A stretch of 62,151 nt of DNA from assembly GCA_945952225.1 (NCBI GenBank), contig CAMFHP010000039.1, positions 1 to 62,151 on the forward strand, read 5' to 3'. The DNA comes from an uncultured Myxococcaceae bacterium (GTDB lineage: Bacteria; Myxococcota_A; Polyangia; Polyangiales; Ga0077539). The notes below the pieces were generated by a model. It made no database searches. It was not told the origin of the DNA and was given only the letters and a program-made list of their open reading frames with translations. Position 1 is the stretch's first letter. The number at the start of each line of letters is the position of its first letter. The position numbers and the translations under genes were made by a program. This document shows positions 16,829 to 25,444 of this stretch, one piece after another.

Positions 16829-17686
16829 CTACGGCGCGCGGTCGTACGCGCAGCGGAAGCCGAGGTCATAGTCGCGAAAGGCGGGGTGCTGGCCCTCGCG
16901 CCAGGTGACGCGCAGTCGGTCGGGCTGGTCGTTGTTCCAGCCGCCACCACGGGTGACGCGCGCGGAGCCCTCGGCGGGCCCCGTGGGGTTGTTCGCAGCG
17001 CCCGCGGTGTACGAGGGCGCGTACCAGTCGGCGGTCCATTCCCAGACGTTGCCCGCCATGTCGAGCACGCCGAAGGGAGACGCCCCCGAAGGGTGCGCGG
17101 TCACGCTCGACGGGCCGACGCCCTGACACGACGTGGTGCCATCGGGCGTCCAGTCGAGGCGGTCGCATCCCTGCGGCGCGTCGTTGCCCCACGGAAAGCG
17201 CCGCCCGTCGCTGCCCCGCGCGGCGAACTCCCACTCGGCCTCGGTGGGCAGCCGTCCGCCCGCGAAGGCGCAGTACGTGTACGCCTGCTGCCAGTCGACG
17301 CCCGACACGGCCACGGCGCCCTGCTGCTGCGTCGCGCTCGCGGGGGTGCACGCGCCGGCCCGCACACACGCGGTGTACGCGTCGATGGTGACCTCGGTGC
17401 GGTCGAGGCAGTACGCGCGGAGGTTCACCGGGTGCGCGGGGTGCTCGTCGGGCGCGCCCTCGCCGTCGCCGAGGCCCATGGTGAACGAGCCCGCGGGGAT
17501 CGCGACGGATCCGTCGGGGCACGGTCCGGTGGCGCCTGCGTCATTGCGTGGGCGCAACGATCGCCAGCGGAGGCCCGGAGGCTCGGTGGCGCTCGCGCGC
17601 GTGGCGCGGGAGGGGGCGGTGGAGGCGAAGAGCCCGCACGCGGAGAGCGCGGCGACGAGGGAGACGGTCGGGAGGAGGGAGCGCAC
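16829..17686 (-). CDS. SUMF1 / formylglycine-generating-enzyme-fold lipoprotein
   Basis: The 285-residue protein has a GTG start, a signal peptide with lipobox LSAC (Cys17), and a SUMF1-type domain over about residues 55-283. Its hallmarks are IPAGSFTMG, GRLPTEAEWEFAAR, NVWEWTADWY, RGGGWN and GFRCAYD. In true formylglycine-generating enzymes a catalytic Cys pair lies near the last motifs. Here the stretch between RGGGWN and GFRC has no Cys, so catalysis of that reaction is unlikely. Many such domains serve as binding or iron(II)-dependent modules instead. It follows the giant metzincin gene by 44 bp on the same strand and ends 6 bp from the convergent GTPase gene. Confidence 0.88.
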   Translation of the reverse strand: MRSLLPTVSLVAALSACGLFASTAPSRATRASATEPPGLRWRSLRPRNDAGATGPCPDGSVAIPAGSFTMGLGDGEGAPDEHPAHPVNLRAYCLDRTEVTIDAYTACVRAGACTPASATQQQGAVAVSGVDWQQAYTYCAFAGGRLPTEAEWEFAARGSDGRRFPWGNDAPQGCDRLDWTPDGTTSCQGVGPSSVTAHPSGASPFGVLDMAGNVWEWTADWYAPSYTAGAANNPTGPAEGSARVTRGGGWNNDQPDRLRVTWREGQHPAFRDYDLGFRCAYDRAP

Positions 17687-17730
17687 GGCCGCGGCGAGTC
17701 TACACCGCAGCGGCCGCGCGACGCGCGTGG

Positions 17731-20700
17731 CTACTGGAGCAGGCCGTACCCGAGGAGGTTCGACGCGTAGCGCGTGGCGTCGATGAGGCCCACGTAGTTG
17801 CGGAAGCGCGTGACGGCGAGCGTCTGGCGGCGCGCGTCGGTCGGGTGCGCGGGCACGGGCTGCTGCGTGGTGGCATCGCGCACCACGTTGACCGTGCCGT
17901 CGGTGTTGTAGATCGGGCGCAGGCGATCATCGACCTGCACCTGGTAGGCGTCGACGAGGAGCTCGTTCGCGTGGGCGATCATGCGCGAGGCGATGCCGCG
18001 GTCGATGACCTTGCCGTCGACGTTGTCGGGGCCGTAGCGACGCGCCACGTACGAGATGCCCGACTCGGGGTTGGTGAAGCGGATGCGCTGCGCCTCGGGC
18101 ACGTCGACGCGCTCGACGCCGCCCTCGGTCCAGATGCGCGAGGCGTGCACCGTCGAGAGGTCGGAGTTGAGCGACGAGAAGAGCATCGCGTACACGACCG
18201 TCGGGAGCTGCTGGCGGTAGCCGATGTTCGGGAACAGAAGCCGCGAGCCGTCGGGGCGCGTGGGCGTGCCCGTGGGGTTCGTGCGCGAGGGCTGCGTCCA
18301 CAGCGGGAGCACGTCGGGCGTGAGCTCGGGGAGGCCCGCGGTGCCGCCGCCGGCGACGGTGGGAACGTGCATCGCGACGGTGTCCCAGTCTTCGGCGAGC
18401 ACGCCGCCGAGGAGGCGGTTGAAGGCCTGCGGCATGTCGGTGCCGAAGTTCACCTGGAACTCGCGTCCGTCGAGGTAGAGGCTGCGCGTGATGCTCGAGA
18501 ACGTGGGGCGCGTGTCGGTGAGCATGATGGCCGCGATGGGCTTCTCGGGGTACGAGCCCGCGCGGCGCATGTACGCGTGGTAGGCCCACGAGCCGCCCTG
18601 GTTGTTGTCGTACTCCTCGCCGATGTAGCGGCCGTCGATGACGCCGATGCTGAACGTGGGCATCGGGTTGTCGGCGTTGTCATCGGGCACGTCGAAGAGC
18701 GTGCGCGTGCCCGGGAGCGGGTCGGGCATGCGGTCGAAATCACCGACCTCGGGGCGCAGCATCACGCCGGCGAAGAAATCGAAGATCTCCGTGCCCGCGA
18801 TGAGGTACGGGCGCAGCCAGTTGTCGTCGCGCTGGAGGCGCGAGTAGAGCGCGTCGCTGAAGACCGAGCTGTAGTAGGCCGAGTCGCGCGCGACGCTCCA
18901 GTGGTAGCCGCGCAGGCGGCGGAAGATGTTGCGCGCGAGGTACGCGGGGATGTTGAGCCCGGTGTACTCGCGGTTGCCGCGGCGGAAGTACTGCGACGGG
19001 TACGAGAGCTCGTACTTCTTCACCATGCTGCGGGTCACCTCGTAGATGTCCGCGCCCTGGTCGAAGTAGTTGATGTGCGGATAGCCCGTGCCGATGTCCC
19101 ACGCGACGCGGTAGCCCCAGCGCAGCGCGTGGCCGCCGGTGCGCGCGTCGTTGCGCGTGCGCCACGAGGGCGCGTCGCGGTCCGAATTCGCGGCCGTGGG
19201 GCCGGTTTCGAAGTCGACCATCGAGGCGTGGTCGCGGGGGCCGAACTCGCAGAGCTGGCCGTTCACGATGCGCCACTTGTACTGGGCCTTCTCGGCGTCG
19301 GTGGCGGGGCGGCAGCGCGACGGGTCGAACACCCGCATCTGCCGCGCGAGCTCGGTGTAGTGGATCGGCAGCACGCCGGTCTCGTTGAGCACCGTGTCGT
19401 TGTAGTTGATCTGATCGAGCTCGCTGAGCTGCGTGCGGAGGCGCGCGGAGAAGCGGTCCTGCTGCTCGGCGGGGAGGCCGCCGCGGGCGGGGTCGAGCTC
19501 CATGGTCTCGAGCACGCGGCCGTAGAGCAGGCCCATGGCGTAGTGGTCATAGGCGCCGATGCCGACGGTCTCGTCGAAGCGCTCCCACTGGTACTCCATC
19601 ACCGACGTGTTGCCGAAGTAGTTGATGCCCGCGTGCGGCGAGTCGGTGTCGGCGATGCCGAGCTCCTCGTCGGTGTAGGCGTCGAGGTAGCGCGGGCCCA
19701 TGCAGTTGTCGTTGTTCCGCTGCGCGCCCTGGTTGCGGATGTTCGAGCAGTCGTTGACGGTGCACGTCGGCGTGCACGTGCCCGAGGCCTGCGCGCTGCC
19801 GTTGTTCGTGCGGAGCTGCCAGTACTGCGGGTTGTAGTTCATCGCGTCGTAGCTCGACACGGGCAGGTGGTAGAGCCCGAGCGAGTGACCGATCTCGTGG
19901 AGCGCGATGCCCTTGTAGGCGTCCTGGCGGAGGTCTTCGAAGATCTGCCGCGCGCGCGCCTCGGGCGTGAGGTCGGCGTAGCGACGGCGGAACCACCGCG
20001 CGACGCCCTGCAGGTCTTCGCTGCCCACCATCGGCGGCGCGCCCGCGTCCTGGAAGCAGAACCCGCGGCGCTCCAACCGGCTCATCATCGTGGCCCGCGC
20101 CTGCTCGGCGACCTCGGGGTCCATGTTGCGCAGCGGCGAGGCCTGCACGAGGAGGTCGTGCGTCAGCCGCGAGTTCGGGTCGAAGCCCAGGTTCGCGAGC
20201 CAGTGCGCGTCGACCATGTCGGCCTCGACGCGCGTGTCACGGAGCCGCGAGGCGAGGGCCTCCACGCGGTTCGCCGTGTTCGAAGCGCTCGCCCCCACGG
20301 GCGTGGTGTCTTCGACGATGCGCTCGCGGAGCGCCGCACCGCGCACGGCCGTCGAGACCGTCGACGTGGTGAGGCCCGCCGAGCGCGCCGCCGCGTGGCC
20401 GTCGACGCCGTTCACGCGCGCCGCGAGGTCCGCGTCGCTGTAGCTCTGCCCGAGGTTGGCCGCGGGGTTCGTGAGCTGCCGCGCGAAGCGCTGCGAGGCG
20501 GCGCCGTCGACGTACTCCGACACCGACATCTCGCCGTTCGCGAGGAGGATGTAGTCGCGCTGCTGCGCCGCCGCGTAGTCGACAGAGCGGCCCATGTTGA
20601 AGCCGCCGTTGCACACGATCTCGCCGGTGAGCGGGTCGTAGCCCCAGTGCGCGATGCCGCCGAAGGGCGCGCGCGAGTTGCCCGGCCAGTACGTGATGTG

Positions 20701-22335
20701 GTGGTAGCGGAGGTCGCCGATGCGCGCGTGGTAGCCCACCTCGCGGCACGCGCGGGGGTTGTCACCGGGCTGCACCGGGTTGTGGCAGATCACCACCGCG
20801 GGACCGTTCGAGTCCTTCGGCTTCGGCGCGAGCCACGCACCGTCGACTTGCGGAACGGTCTGCGCGTCGAAGAACTGCGCGTGGCACATCTCGCGGGCGC
20901 CGCCGGTGCGACGGCACTCGACCTCGCGGGCGTTCGCGATGGCCGACATGATCGCGGCGTTCCACGAGTTGATGATGTCTTCGGAGGGGCCCGTGACGAC
21001 GCTCGACGCGGGGTCCTGCGCGGTGGGCATGCGCGCCGAGGTGGTGCCGTCGGCGTTGCGAACCACCACGTGGTTCTGCATCTCCGCGGGCATGTCGCTG
21101 TTGGTGTAGTACGCGATGGGGCGCACCTGGCGCTCGCGGTACGGCAGCGTGCAGCGGCGCATCACGAGGTCGCACTGCGAGCCCGGGTGCGAGGCGGGGC
21201 ACGCGTCGGCGGTGCCGTCGTTGTTCGCGTCGGCGTTCGAAGTGCACTGCACCGCGGGCGAGACGTGCGAGGTCATCCACAGGTTGTGGATCATCGCGAA
21301 GCGGTGATAGTTCGTGTCGACGATGCCGTAGCCCGGGTCGAAGCCGTTGCGCTCGGCGCGCGGTCCGCCCACGAGGTCGAAGGGCTGGCGCGTGAGTTCG
21401 AGGGGTTCGAAGTCGCGGTCGACCACGCGGCGGAACGACGTGCGGATCGTCGCCTCCTGCGGGTTGCACGAGTACACGGGGCCCTGCGCGAAGAAGTTCG
21501 CGATGAGGCACGTGGGGATCGGCTCGTCGAAGAAGTCGCTCATCTCGGGGTTCACGAGCCACTTCGACGTCACGTCGAAATAGCCGCCCGGATGGCGCGC
21601 GGCGCGGAGCGCGGGGTCGGTCTCCGTCGCGTTGACGCAGTTGCCGTTCTCGTCGCGCACGCGACCCGGCTCGATCTCGCAGAAGTTGTTGGCGTTGGGC
21701 GAGCGCGGGTTCGTCTCGTCGAAGGCCACGGGCTGAAACGACAGCCCGCCGAAGAGTGCGCCGTAGAAGAGGAACGACCAGTCGGGGTTGTCGACGAGGT
21801 TGCGCGACCAGTCGACGCGGATGAAGTCGCGGTCGTACCACCGGCGGTCGGTGGTGTTCTCGCTCACGACGTTGATCGGCTCACCCGTCGAGGGGTTGTA
21901 GTCGTTGCGAACGTCGAACTGCGACTCGATGCGGTACGCCGCGACGATGAGCCCGTTCTGCGTGCGCGACGCGCGACGGCCCGCGCCGTCGGAGCCCGTC
22001 ACGTACTCGTAGCTCTTGCGCGCCAGGAGCATGTTCTCCTGGATCTCCCAGTGGATGCGGTCGACGTCGTCGTAGGTGCCCACCGGCATGAGCGTCTGAT
22101 CGGTGGGCGCGTCGACCACGAAGTTCTCCATGTAGAACTCGGGGTCATCGGCGGCGTTGGTGTAGTCCGCGCCGACGAGCCACTCCTTGCGGATGCGGCC
22201 CTCCTGCGTGCGGTTGATGGCCGGGCGCTCCTCGGCGCAGTTCGCCGAGCCGAGGGTGAGCGCGGTGAGCGCGAGGAGCGAGAGCTGTCGCCATCGGGAG
22301 AGGCGAGGCCCGCCGCCAGACGGGTTCGATGACAT
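17731..22335 (-). CDS. giant metzincin-type zinc metalloprotease-like lipoprotein
   Basis: The 1534-residue protein is the largest in the window. Its signal peptide ends in a lipobox-like SANC. The extended zinc motif HEIGHSLGLYH (His813, Glu814, His817, His823) is followed closely by a Met-turn-like AMNY (Met832), the metzincin arrangement. The regions on either side do not resemble a family I can name; Cys-containing inserts occur around residues 400 and 850. It is probably lipid-anchored and extracytoplasmic, acting on proteins or peptides outside the cytoplasm. GGAGG lies about ten bases before the ATG, which fixes the start although the frame is open upstream. The SUMF1-fold lipoprotein follows 44 bp downstream. 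Confidence 0.85.
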   Translation of the reverse strand: MSSNPSGGGPRLSRWRQLSLLALTALTLGSANCAEERPAINRTQEGRIRKEWLVGADYTNAADDPEFYMENFVVDAPTDQTLMPVGTYDDVDRIHWEIQENMLLARKSYEYVTGSDGAGRRASRTQNGLIVAAYRIESQFDVRNDYNPSTGEPINVVSENTTDRRWYDRDFIRVDWSRNLVDNPDWSFLFYGALFGGLSFQPVAFDETNPRSPNANNFCEIEPGRVRDENGNCVNATETDPALRAARHPGGYFDVTSKWLVNPEMSDFFDEPIPTCLIANFFAQGPVYSCNPQEATIRTSFRRVVDRDFEPLELTRQPFDLVGGPRAERNGFDPGYGIVDTNYHRFAMIHNLWMTSHVSPAVQCTSNADANNDGTADACPASHPGSQCDLVMRRCTLPYRERQVRPIAYYTNSDMPAEMQNHVVVRNADGTTSARMPTAQDPASSVVTGPSEDIINSWNAAIMSAIANAREVECRRTGGAREMCHAQFFDAQTVPQVDGAWLAPKPKDSNGPAVVICHNPVQPGDNPRACREVGYHARIGDLRYHHITYWPGNSRAPFGGIAHWGYDPLTGEIVCNGGFNMGRSVDYAAAQQRDYILLANGEMSVSEYVDGAASQRFARQLTNPAANLGQSYSDADLAARVNGVDGHAAARSAGLTTSTVSTAVRGAALRERIVEDTTPVGASASNTANRVEALASRLRDTRVEADMVDAHWLANLGFDPNSRLTHDLLVQASPLRNMDPEVAEQARATMMSRLERRGFCFQDAGAPPMVGSEDLQGVARWFRRRYADLTPEARARQIFEDLRQDAYKGIALHEIGHSLGLYHLPVSSYDAMNYNPQYWQLRTNNGSAQASGTCTPTCTVNDCSNIRNQGAQRNNDNCMGPRYLDAYTDEELGIADTDSPHAGINYFGNTSVMEYQWERFDETVGIGAYDHYAMGLLYGRVLETMELDPARGGLPAEQQDRFSARLRTQLSELDQINYNDTVLNETGVLPIHYTELARQMRVFDPSRCRPATDAEKAQYKWRIVNGQLCEFGPRDHASMVDFETGPTAANSDRDAPSWRTRNDARTGGHALRWGYRVAWDIGTGYPHINYFDQGADIYEVTRSMVKKYELSYPSQYFRRGNREYTGLNIPAYLARNIFRRLRGYHWSVARDSAYYSSVFSDALYSRLQRDDNWLRPYLIAGTEIFDFFAGVMLRPEVGDFDRMPDPLPGTRTLFDVPDDNADNPMPTFSIGVIDGRYIGEEYDNNQGGSWAYHAYMRRAGSYPEKPIAAIMLTDTRPTFSSITRSLYLDGREFQVNFGTDMPQAFNRLLGGVLAEDWDTVAMHVPTVAGGGTAGLPELTPDVLPLWTQPSRTNPTGTPTRPDGSRLLFPNIGYRQQLPTVVYAMLFSSLNSDLSTVHASRIWTEGGVERVDVPEAQRIRFTNPESGISYVARRYGPDNVDGKVIDRGIASRMIAHANELLVDAYQVQVDDRLRPIYNTDGTVNVVRDATTQQPVPAHPTDARRQTLAVTRFRNYVGLIDATRYASNLLGYGLLQ

Positions 22336-22527
22336 CGAAGGGGTACCTCCAGCGCGGTGGCGCGCGGCATCGGGACCTTCACCCCCGCGCACACACCCAC
22401 GACTGCGCGCGACGCTACTACTCCGCCGCGGGCGACGGAACCGCCGTCGCGCTCCCCTCGAAACGTCGCGCAACGCCCCGACGCGCGCGCTGCAACGGCG
22501 CCGGGGTCACGCGCACCCGACGCGGTG
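22336..22527. other. 192-bp intergenic region upstream of the giant metalloprotease
   Basis: I see no gene here. The region contains the GGAGG ribosome-binding site of the leftward metalloprotease gene just beyond its start codon. No clear promoter or hairpin with a T-run is recognised. The base composition resembles its surroundings. Confidence 0.4.
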
Positions 22528-23064
22528 TCAGCCGTCGGATTCGAAGTCCACCGCGCGCTCCACCTCGGTGTGTCGCACGGTGCAGTGCGCGCAGTCGCGC
22601 GAGGCGCAGTCCGGTCGGTGCTGCGTGCGCACGACGATCACCGGCACGTCGGCGTGGCGGATCACATCTTCGGCGACGCTCCCGAGCGTGGCGCGCGCGA
22701 GGCCCGTGCGACCGTGCGTGCCCATGAGCACCATCTCCGCGCGCTCGCGGCGCACCGACGCGAGGATCGTAGGCGCCACGTGCCCGAACTGCACCTGTGT
22801 GGCGACCGTCACGGCGCCGTCGGAGAGCTGCTTCACGTAGGGCGCCATGTGGGCCTCGGCGTCGCGACGCAACAGCTCGCGCGCGGGCACCGGTGCGCCG
22901 CCGTCGGGGGGCGTGACGAGCGTCGTCTCGGAGACGCCGTGGGGCAGTTCGCTCGCATGGAGCAGCAGCACGCGCGCGTCGAAGGCCCGCGCGAAGCGCA
23001 CCGCCTCGGCGAGGAGGAAGGGCGCGCAGTCGGAGAAATCCACGGGGACGAGCAGCGTCTTCAT
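22528..23064 (-). CDS. universal stress protein (UspA family)
   Basis: The 178-residue protein has one Usp domain over about residues 1-150: N-terminal KTLLVPVDFSD, and the ATP-binding signature MGTHGRTGLARATLGSV followed by HADVPVIVVR. The signature is complete, so it is of the nucleotide-binding type. A C-terminal extension carries CASRDCAHC, an unusual cysteine cluster that could bind metal or be redox-active. The ATG at 23064 begins the conserved first strand; upstream in-frame codons are rejected. It is divergent from the TauE/SafE exporter gene. Confidence 0.93.
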   Translation of the reverse strand: MKTLLVPVDFSDCAPFLLAEAVRFARAFDARVLLLHASELPHGVSETTLVTPPDGGAPVPARELLRRDAEAHMAPYVKQLSDGAVTVATQVQFGHVAPTILASVRRERAEMVLMGTHGRTGLARATLGSVAEDVIRHADVPVIVVRTQHRPDCASRDCAHCTVRHTEVERAVDFESDG

Positions 23065-23262
23065 GGGCGACGGCGGTGAGCAAGGCACACGCCATGGGGT
23101 GCGCGGTCGCGTTTCACCGCGCGCGTCGCGCGCTCGCGAGACGGCGGCCCTGCGACGCGTGGAATCACGTTGTTTCAAGCGGTTTCACGATACGCGATCG
23201 GCGGCGTTTCTCTGGCGTGGCATGGCCGTGGCAGAGGCCGACGCGAGAGGTCACAGGCCCCC

Positions 23263-24138
23263 ATGTTCATCCTCGGAATCGCCTTCGCCGTGCTCATCGG
23301 CGTCTCGCTCGGGCTCCTCGGCGGAGGAGGCTCGATCCTCACGGTGCCCATTCTGCTCTACGTGTTTCAGCTCCCGACGCGCGAGGCCATCGCGACCTCG
23401 CTGCTCGTGGTGGGCACGACGAGCGCGGCCGCGCTGATTCCCCACGCCCGCGCGGGTCGCGTGCGGTGGAAGACCGGCGCCCTCTTCGGCGTGAACAGCA
23501 TGGTCGGCGCCTACGCGGCCGGACGCGTCGCGAAGTTCATTCCGCCCGCGGTGCTGCTGCTGCTCTTCGGCGCGATGATGCTCGTGACCGCCGTCGCGAT
23601 GATGCGCGGTCGCAAGGCCGACGGAGGCGCCGCTGCGGAGCCCGAGCGCGATCAGCTCCCGCTCGTCGAGATCGTGCTCGAAGGCCTCGTCGTGGGCGCC
23701 GTGACGGGCCTCGTGGGCGCGGGCGGAGGCTTTCTCGTGGTGCCCGCCCTCGTGCTCCTCGGGCGCCTTCCGATGGGCGTCGCGGTGGGCACCTCGCTGC
23801 TGGTGATCACCATGAAATCCTTCGCGGGCTTCGCGGGCTACCTCTCCAGCGTGCACGTGCCGTGGAACATCGCGGGCGCCGTCGTCGTGGCCGCGGTCCT
23901 CGGCTCGATGCTCGGCGGACGGCTCGTGAGCCTCGTCTCGCCCGAGCGCCTGCGCCGCGGCTTCGCGTGGTTCGTCGTCGTGATGGCGGTGTTCATTCTC
24001 GGGCAGGAGGTTCCGAAGCTCTTCGGTGTGCCCGTGACCGTCGCCACGCACTGGCCCTGGCTGTTCAGCGCGATGGCCGTTCCGCCCTCGCTCGCAGCGC
24101 TCGTCTCGCACCTGCGCCGCCCTGCGGCCGCGGTGTGA
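23263..24138 (+). CDS. TauE/SafE family membrane transporter (anion exporter-like)
   Basis: The 291-residue protein has about eight hydrophobic segments. Two internal halves each open with a glycine-rich motif: LLGGGGSILTVPIL near residue 20 and GLVGAGGGFLVVPALV near residue 155. This inverted two-fold pattern defines the TauE/SafE family, which includes sulfite/sulfoacetate exporters and probable sulfur-compound permeases. The substrate cannot be deduced. The ATG at 23263 precedes the first membrane helix directly; an upstream in-frame ATG at 23170 would add a basic non-membrane leader and is less likely. It ends 4 bp from the convergent lipoprotein gene. Confidence 0.9.
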   Translation: MFILGIAFAVLIGVSLGLLGGGGSILTVPILLYVFQLPTREAIATSLLVVGTTSAAALIPHARAGRVRWKTGALFGVNSMVGAYAAGRVAKFIPPAVLLLLFGAMMLVTAVAMMRGRKADGGAAAEPERDQLPLVEIVLEGLVVGAVTGLVGAGGGFLVVPALVLLGRLPMGVAVGTSLLVITMKSFAGFAGYLSSVHVPWNIAGAVVVAAVLGSMLGGRLVSLVSPERLRRGFAWFVVVMAVFILGQEVPKLFGVPVTVATHWPWLFSAMAVPPSLAALVSHLRRPAAAV

Positions 24139-24141
24139 GCG

Positions 24142-25401
24142 TCACCGCGGAAGGCACGCGCGCGCCTCGTAGGCCCCGCCGCTGATGGGACGGTAGAGCG
24201 TCACCGTGCGGCACGTGAGCGTCGACGGACAATCGCCGTCCGTGATGCACGGCGCGAGGCACACCGCGGATCCCGGCCCCAGGTTCACGCACAGCCCCGA
24301 CTGACACTGCGACCCGGTCGTACAGGTGGCCCCTGCGCCGCCGGGTCGCGTCGTGGTCTGACACACAAAATCAATGCGGTCGTCGAGGAGGTTCGCGCTC
24401 GCCACGCACGCGCGACCGTCGGTGCAATCGCTCGGGCGCTGACATCCGCGCACGCAGTATCCGAGCGTCGCCCAGCGCGAGGGCGTGCCCGCGTCGTTGA
24501 GGTTGAGCCCGTAGTAGAACGCCACGCAGTGCGCGCCTGCGGCGATGCGCTGGCACTCGCTCTCGCCCGCGGCGCCGAGCGAGCACGCGTAGGTGCACCG
24601 CCCGCGCTGACACACGCCGGAGTTGCAGTCGGCCCCCTCGCCCACCGCGTTGCACGTCGCGTCGAAGGGCATCGGGCCCGGCGCGCGGCATGTGTAGCAC
24701 CAGCGATCGGCGCACCCCGTGGGGCCGCCGCACACGCGGCCCGAGGAGCAGTCCGCCGTGGTCACGCACTCGCCCGCGGCGCGCGTCACGGCCACGCAGG
24801 TTCCGCGCGCGGTGGCATTGCAGAGGAGCCCGTCACGGCACGCGGTCTCGCTGCCGGGGTACCCGCAGCAGGGCTGTCCTGCACCGCCACAGCTCGGCGG
24901 CGTGAACGTGTCGACGGCCGCATCGCGCGCATCGACGGGCGTGCCCGCGTCGCCCACGTCGGCGGCGCTGTCTGTCGCATCGGGGGTCGCGTCCATTGCG
25001 GGCACGTCGACGGTCGCGTCGGTCATCGACGCGTCGGGCGTGCCGGTGTCGACGGGCGACGTGTCGACCGGTGCGGTGTCGACGGGCGACGTGTCGACCG
25101 GTGCGGTGTCGACGGGCGTCGTGTCGACGGGCACGACATCCACGGGCGCGGTGTCGGTCACGAGGTCGTCGGCGACGTCGACGGGCGCGGCGGCGTCGAC
25201 GGACACACACATCGACGCGCCGCCCTGGATCACACACTGCTGCCCCGCCGCGCAGCCCGGGTTGCAGGCCACGGTGCACACGCCGTAGGTGCAGACCTCG
25301 CCCGCGCGACAGGCGGGAGAACACGGGGTGTCGGCGTTGTCGTCGGTGCAGGCCGCTGCGAAGAGCGCGGCCGCGAAGGGGAGCCAACGAAGGATCTTCA
25401 C
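24142..25401 (-). CDS. cysteine-rich lipoprotein with PVDT-repeat linker
   Basis: The 419-residue protein starts at GTG and has a lipobox AAAC. A short Cys module (CSPACRAGEVC...CNPGC) is followed by a Pro/Val/Asp/Thr-rich linker with seven 5-residue PVDT-type units. A second, longer region of Cys modules (CGGAGQPCCGYPG, CVTTADCSSGRVCGG) runs to the end. This looks like a lipid anchor, an extended spacer and a disulfide-rich head on the cell surface. The linker repeats are also visible in DNA at 25042-25146. Function is unknown; similar lipoproteins recur at several places in this window. Confidence 0.84.
   Translation of the reverse strand: MKILRWLPFAAALFAAACTDDNADTPCSPACRAGEVCTYGVCTVACNPGCAAGQQCVIQGGASMCVSVDAAAPVDVADDLVTDTAPVDVVPVDTTPVDTAPVDTSPVDTAPVDTSPVDTGTPDASMTDATVDVPAMDATPDATDSAADVGDAGTPVDARDAAVDTFTPPSCGGAGQPCCGYPGSETACRDGLLCNATARGTCVAVTRAAGECVTTADCSSGRVCGGPTGCADRWCYTCRAPGPMPFDATCNAVGEGADCNSGVCQRGRCTYACSLGAAGESECQRIAAGAHCVAFYYGLNLNDAGTPSRWATLGYCVRGCQRPSDCTDGRACVASANLLDDRIDFVCQTTTRPGGAGATCTTGSQCQSGLCVNLGPGSAVCLAPCITDGDCPSTLTCRTVTLYRPISGGAYEARACLPR
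25042..25146 (-). repeat. 15-bp in-frame tandem repeat coding PVDT units
   Basis: Seven consecutive 15-bp units encode P-V-D-x-x. Two adjacent 30-bp blocks (25047-25076 and 25077-25106) are identical at the DNA level, and a third copy is diverged. The array lies inside the cysteine-rich lipoprotein gene and forms its linker. Such arrays can change copy number by slippage. Confidence 0.85.
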
Positions 25402-25444
25402 GGCGCGATCTTCGCCCGCATGGCGCGCGCGGGGAAGGGCGCTC

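Noticed and set aside
17548-22332. A 1594-codon open frame on the plus strand
   Set aside because: It is antisense to the giant metzincin gene. Its translation is Arg/Val/Glu/His-rich with no domain, signal or repeat pattern, as expected for a frame opened by very high GC content.
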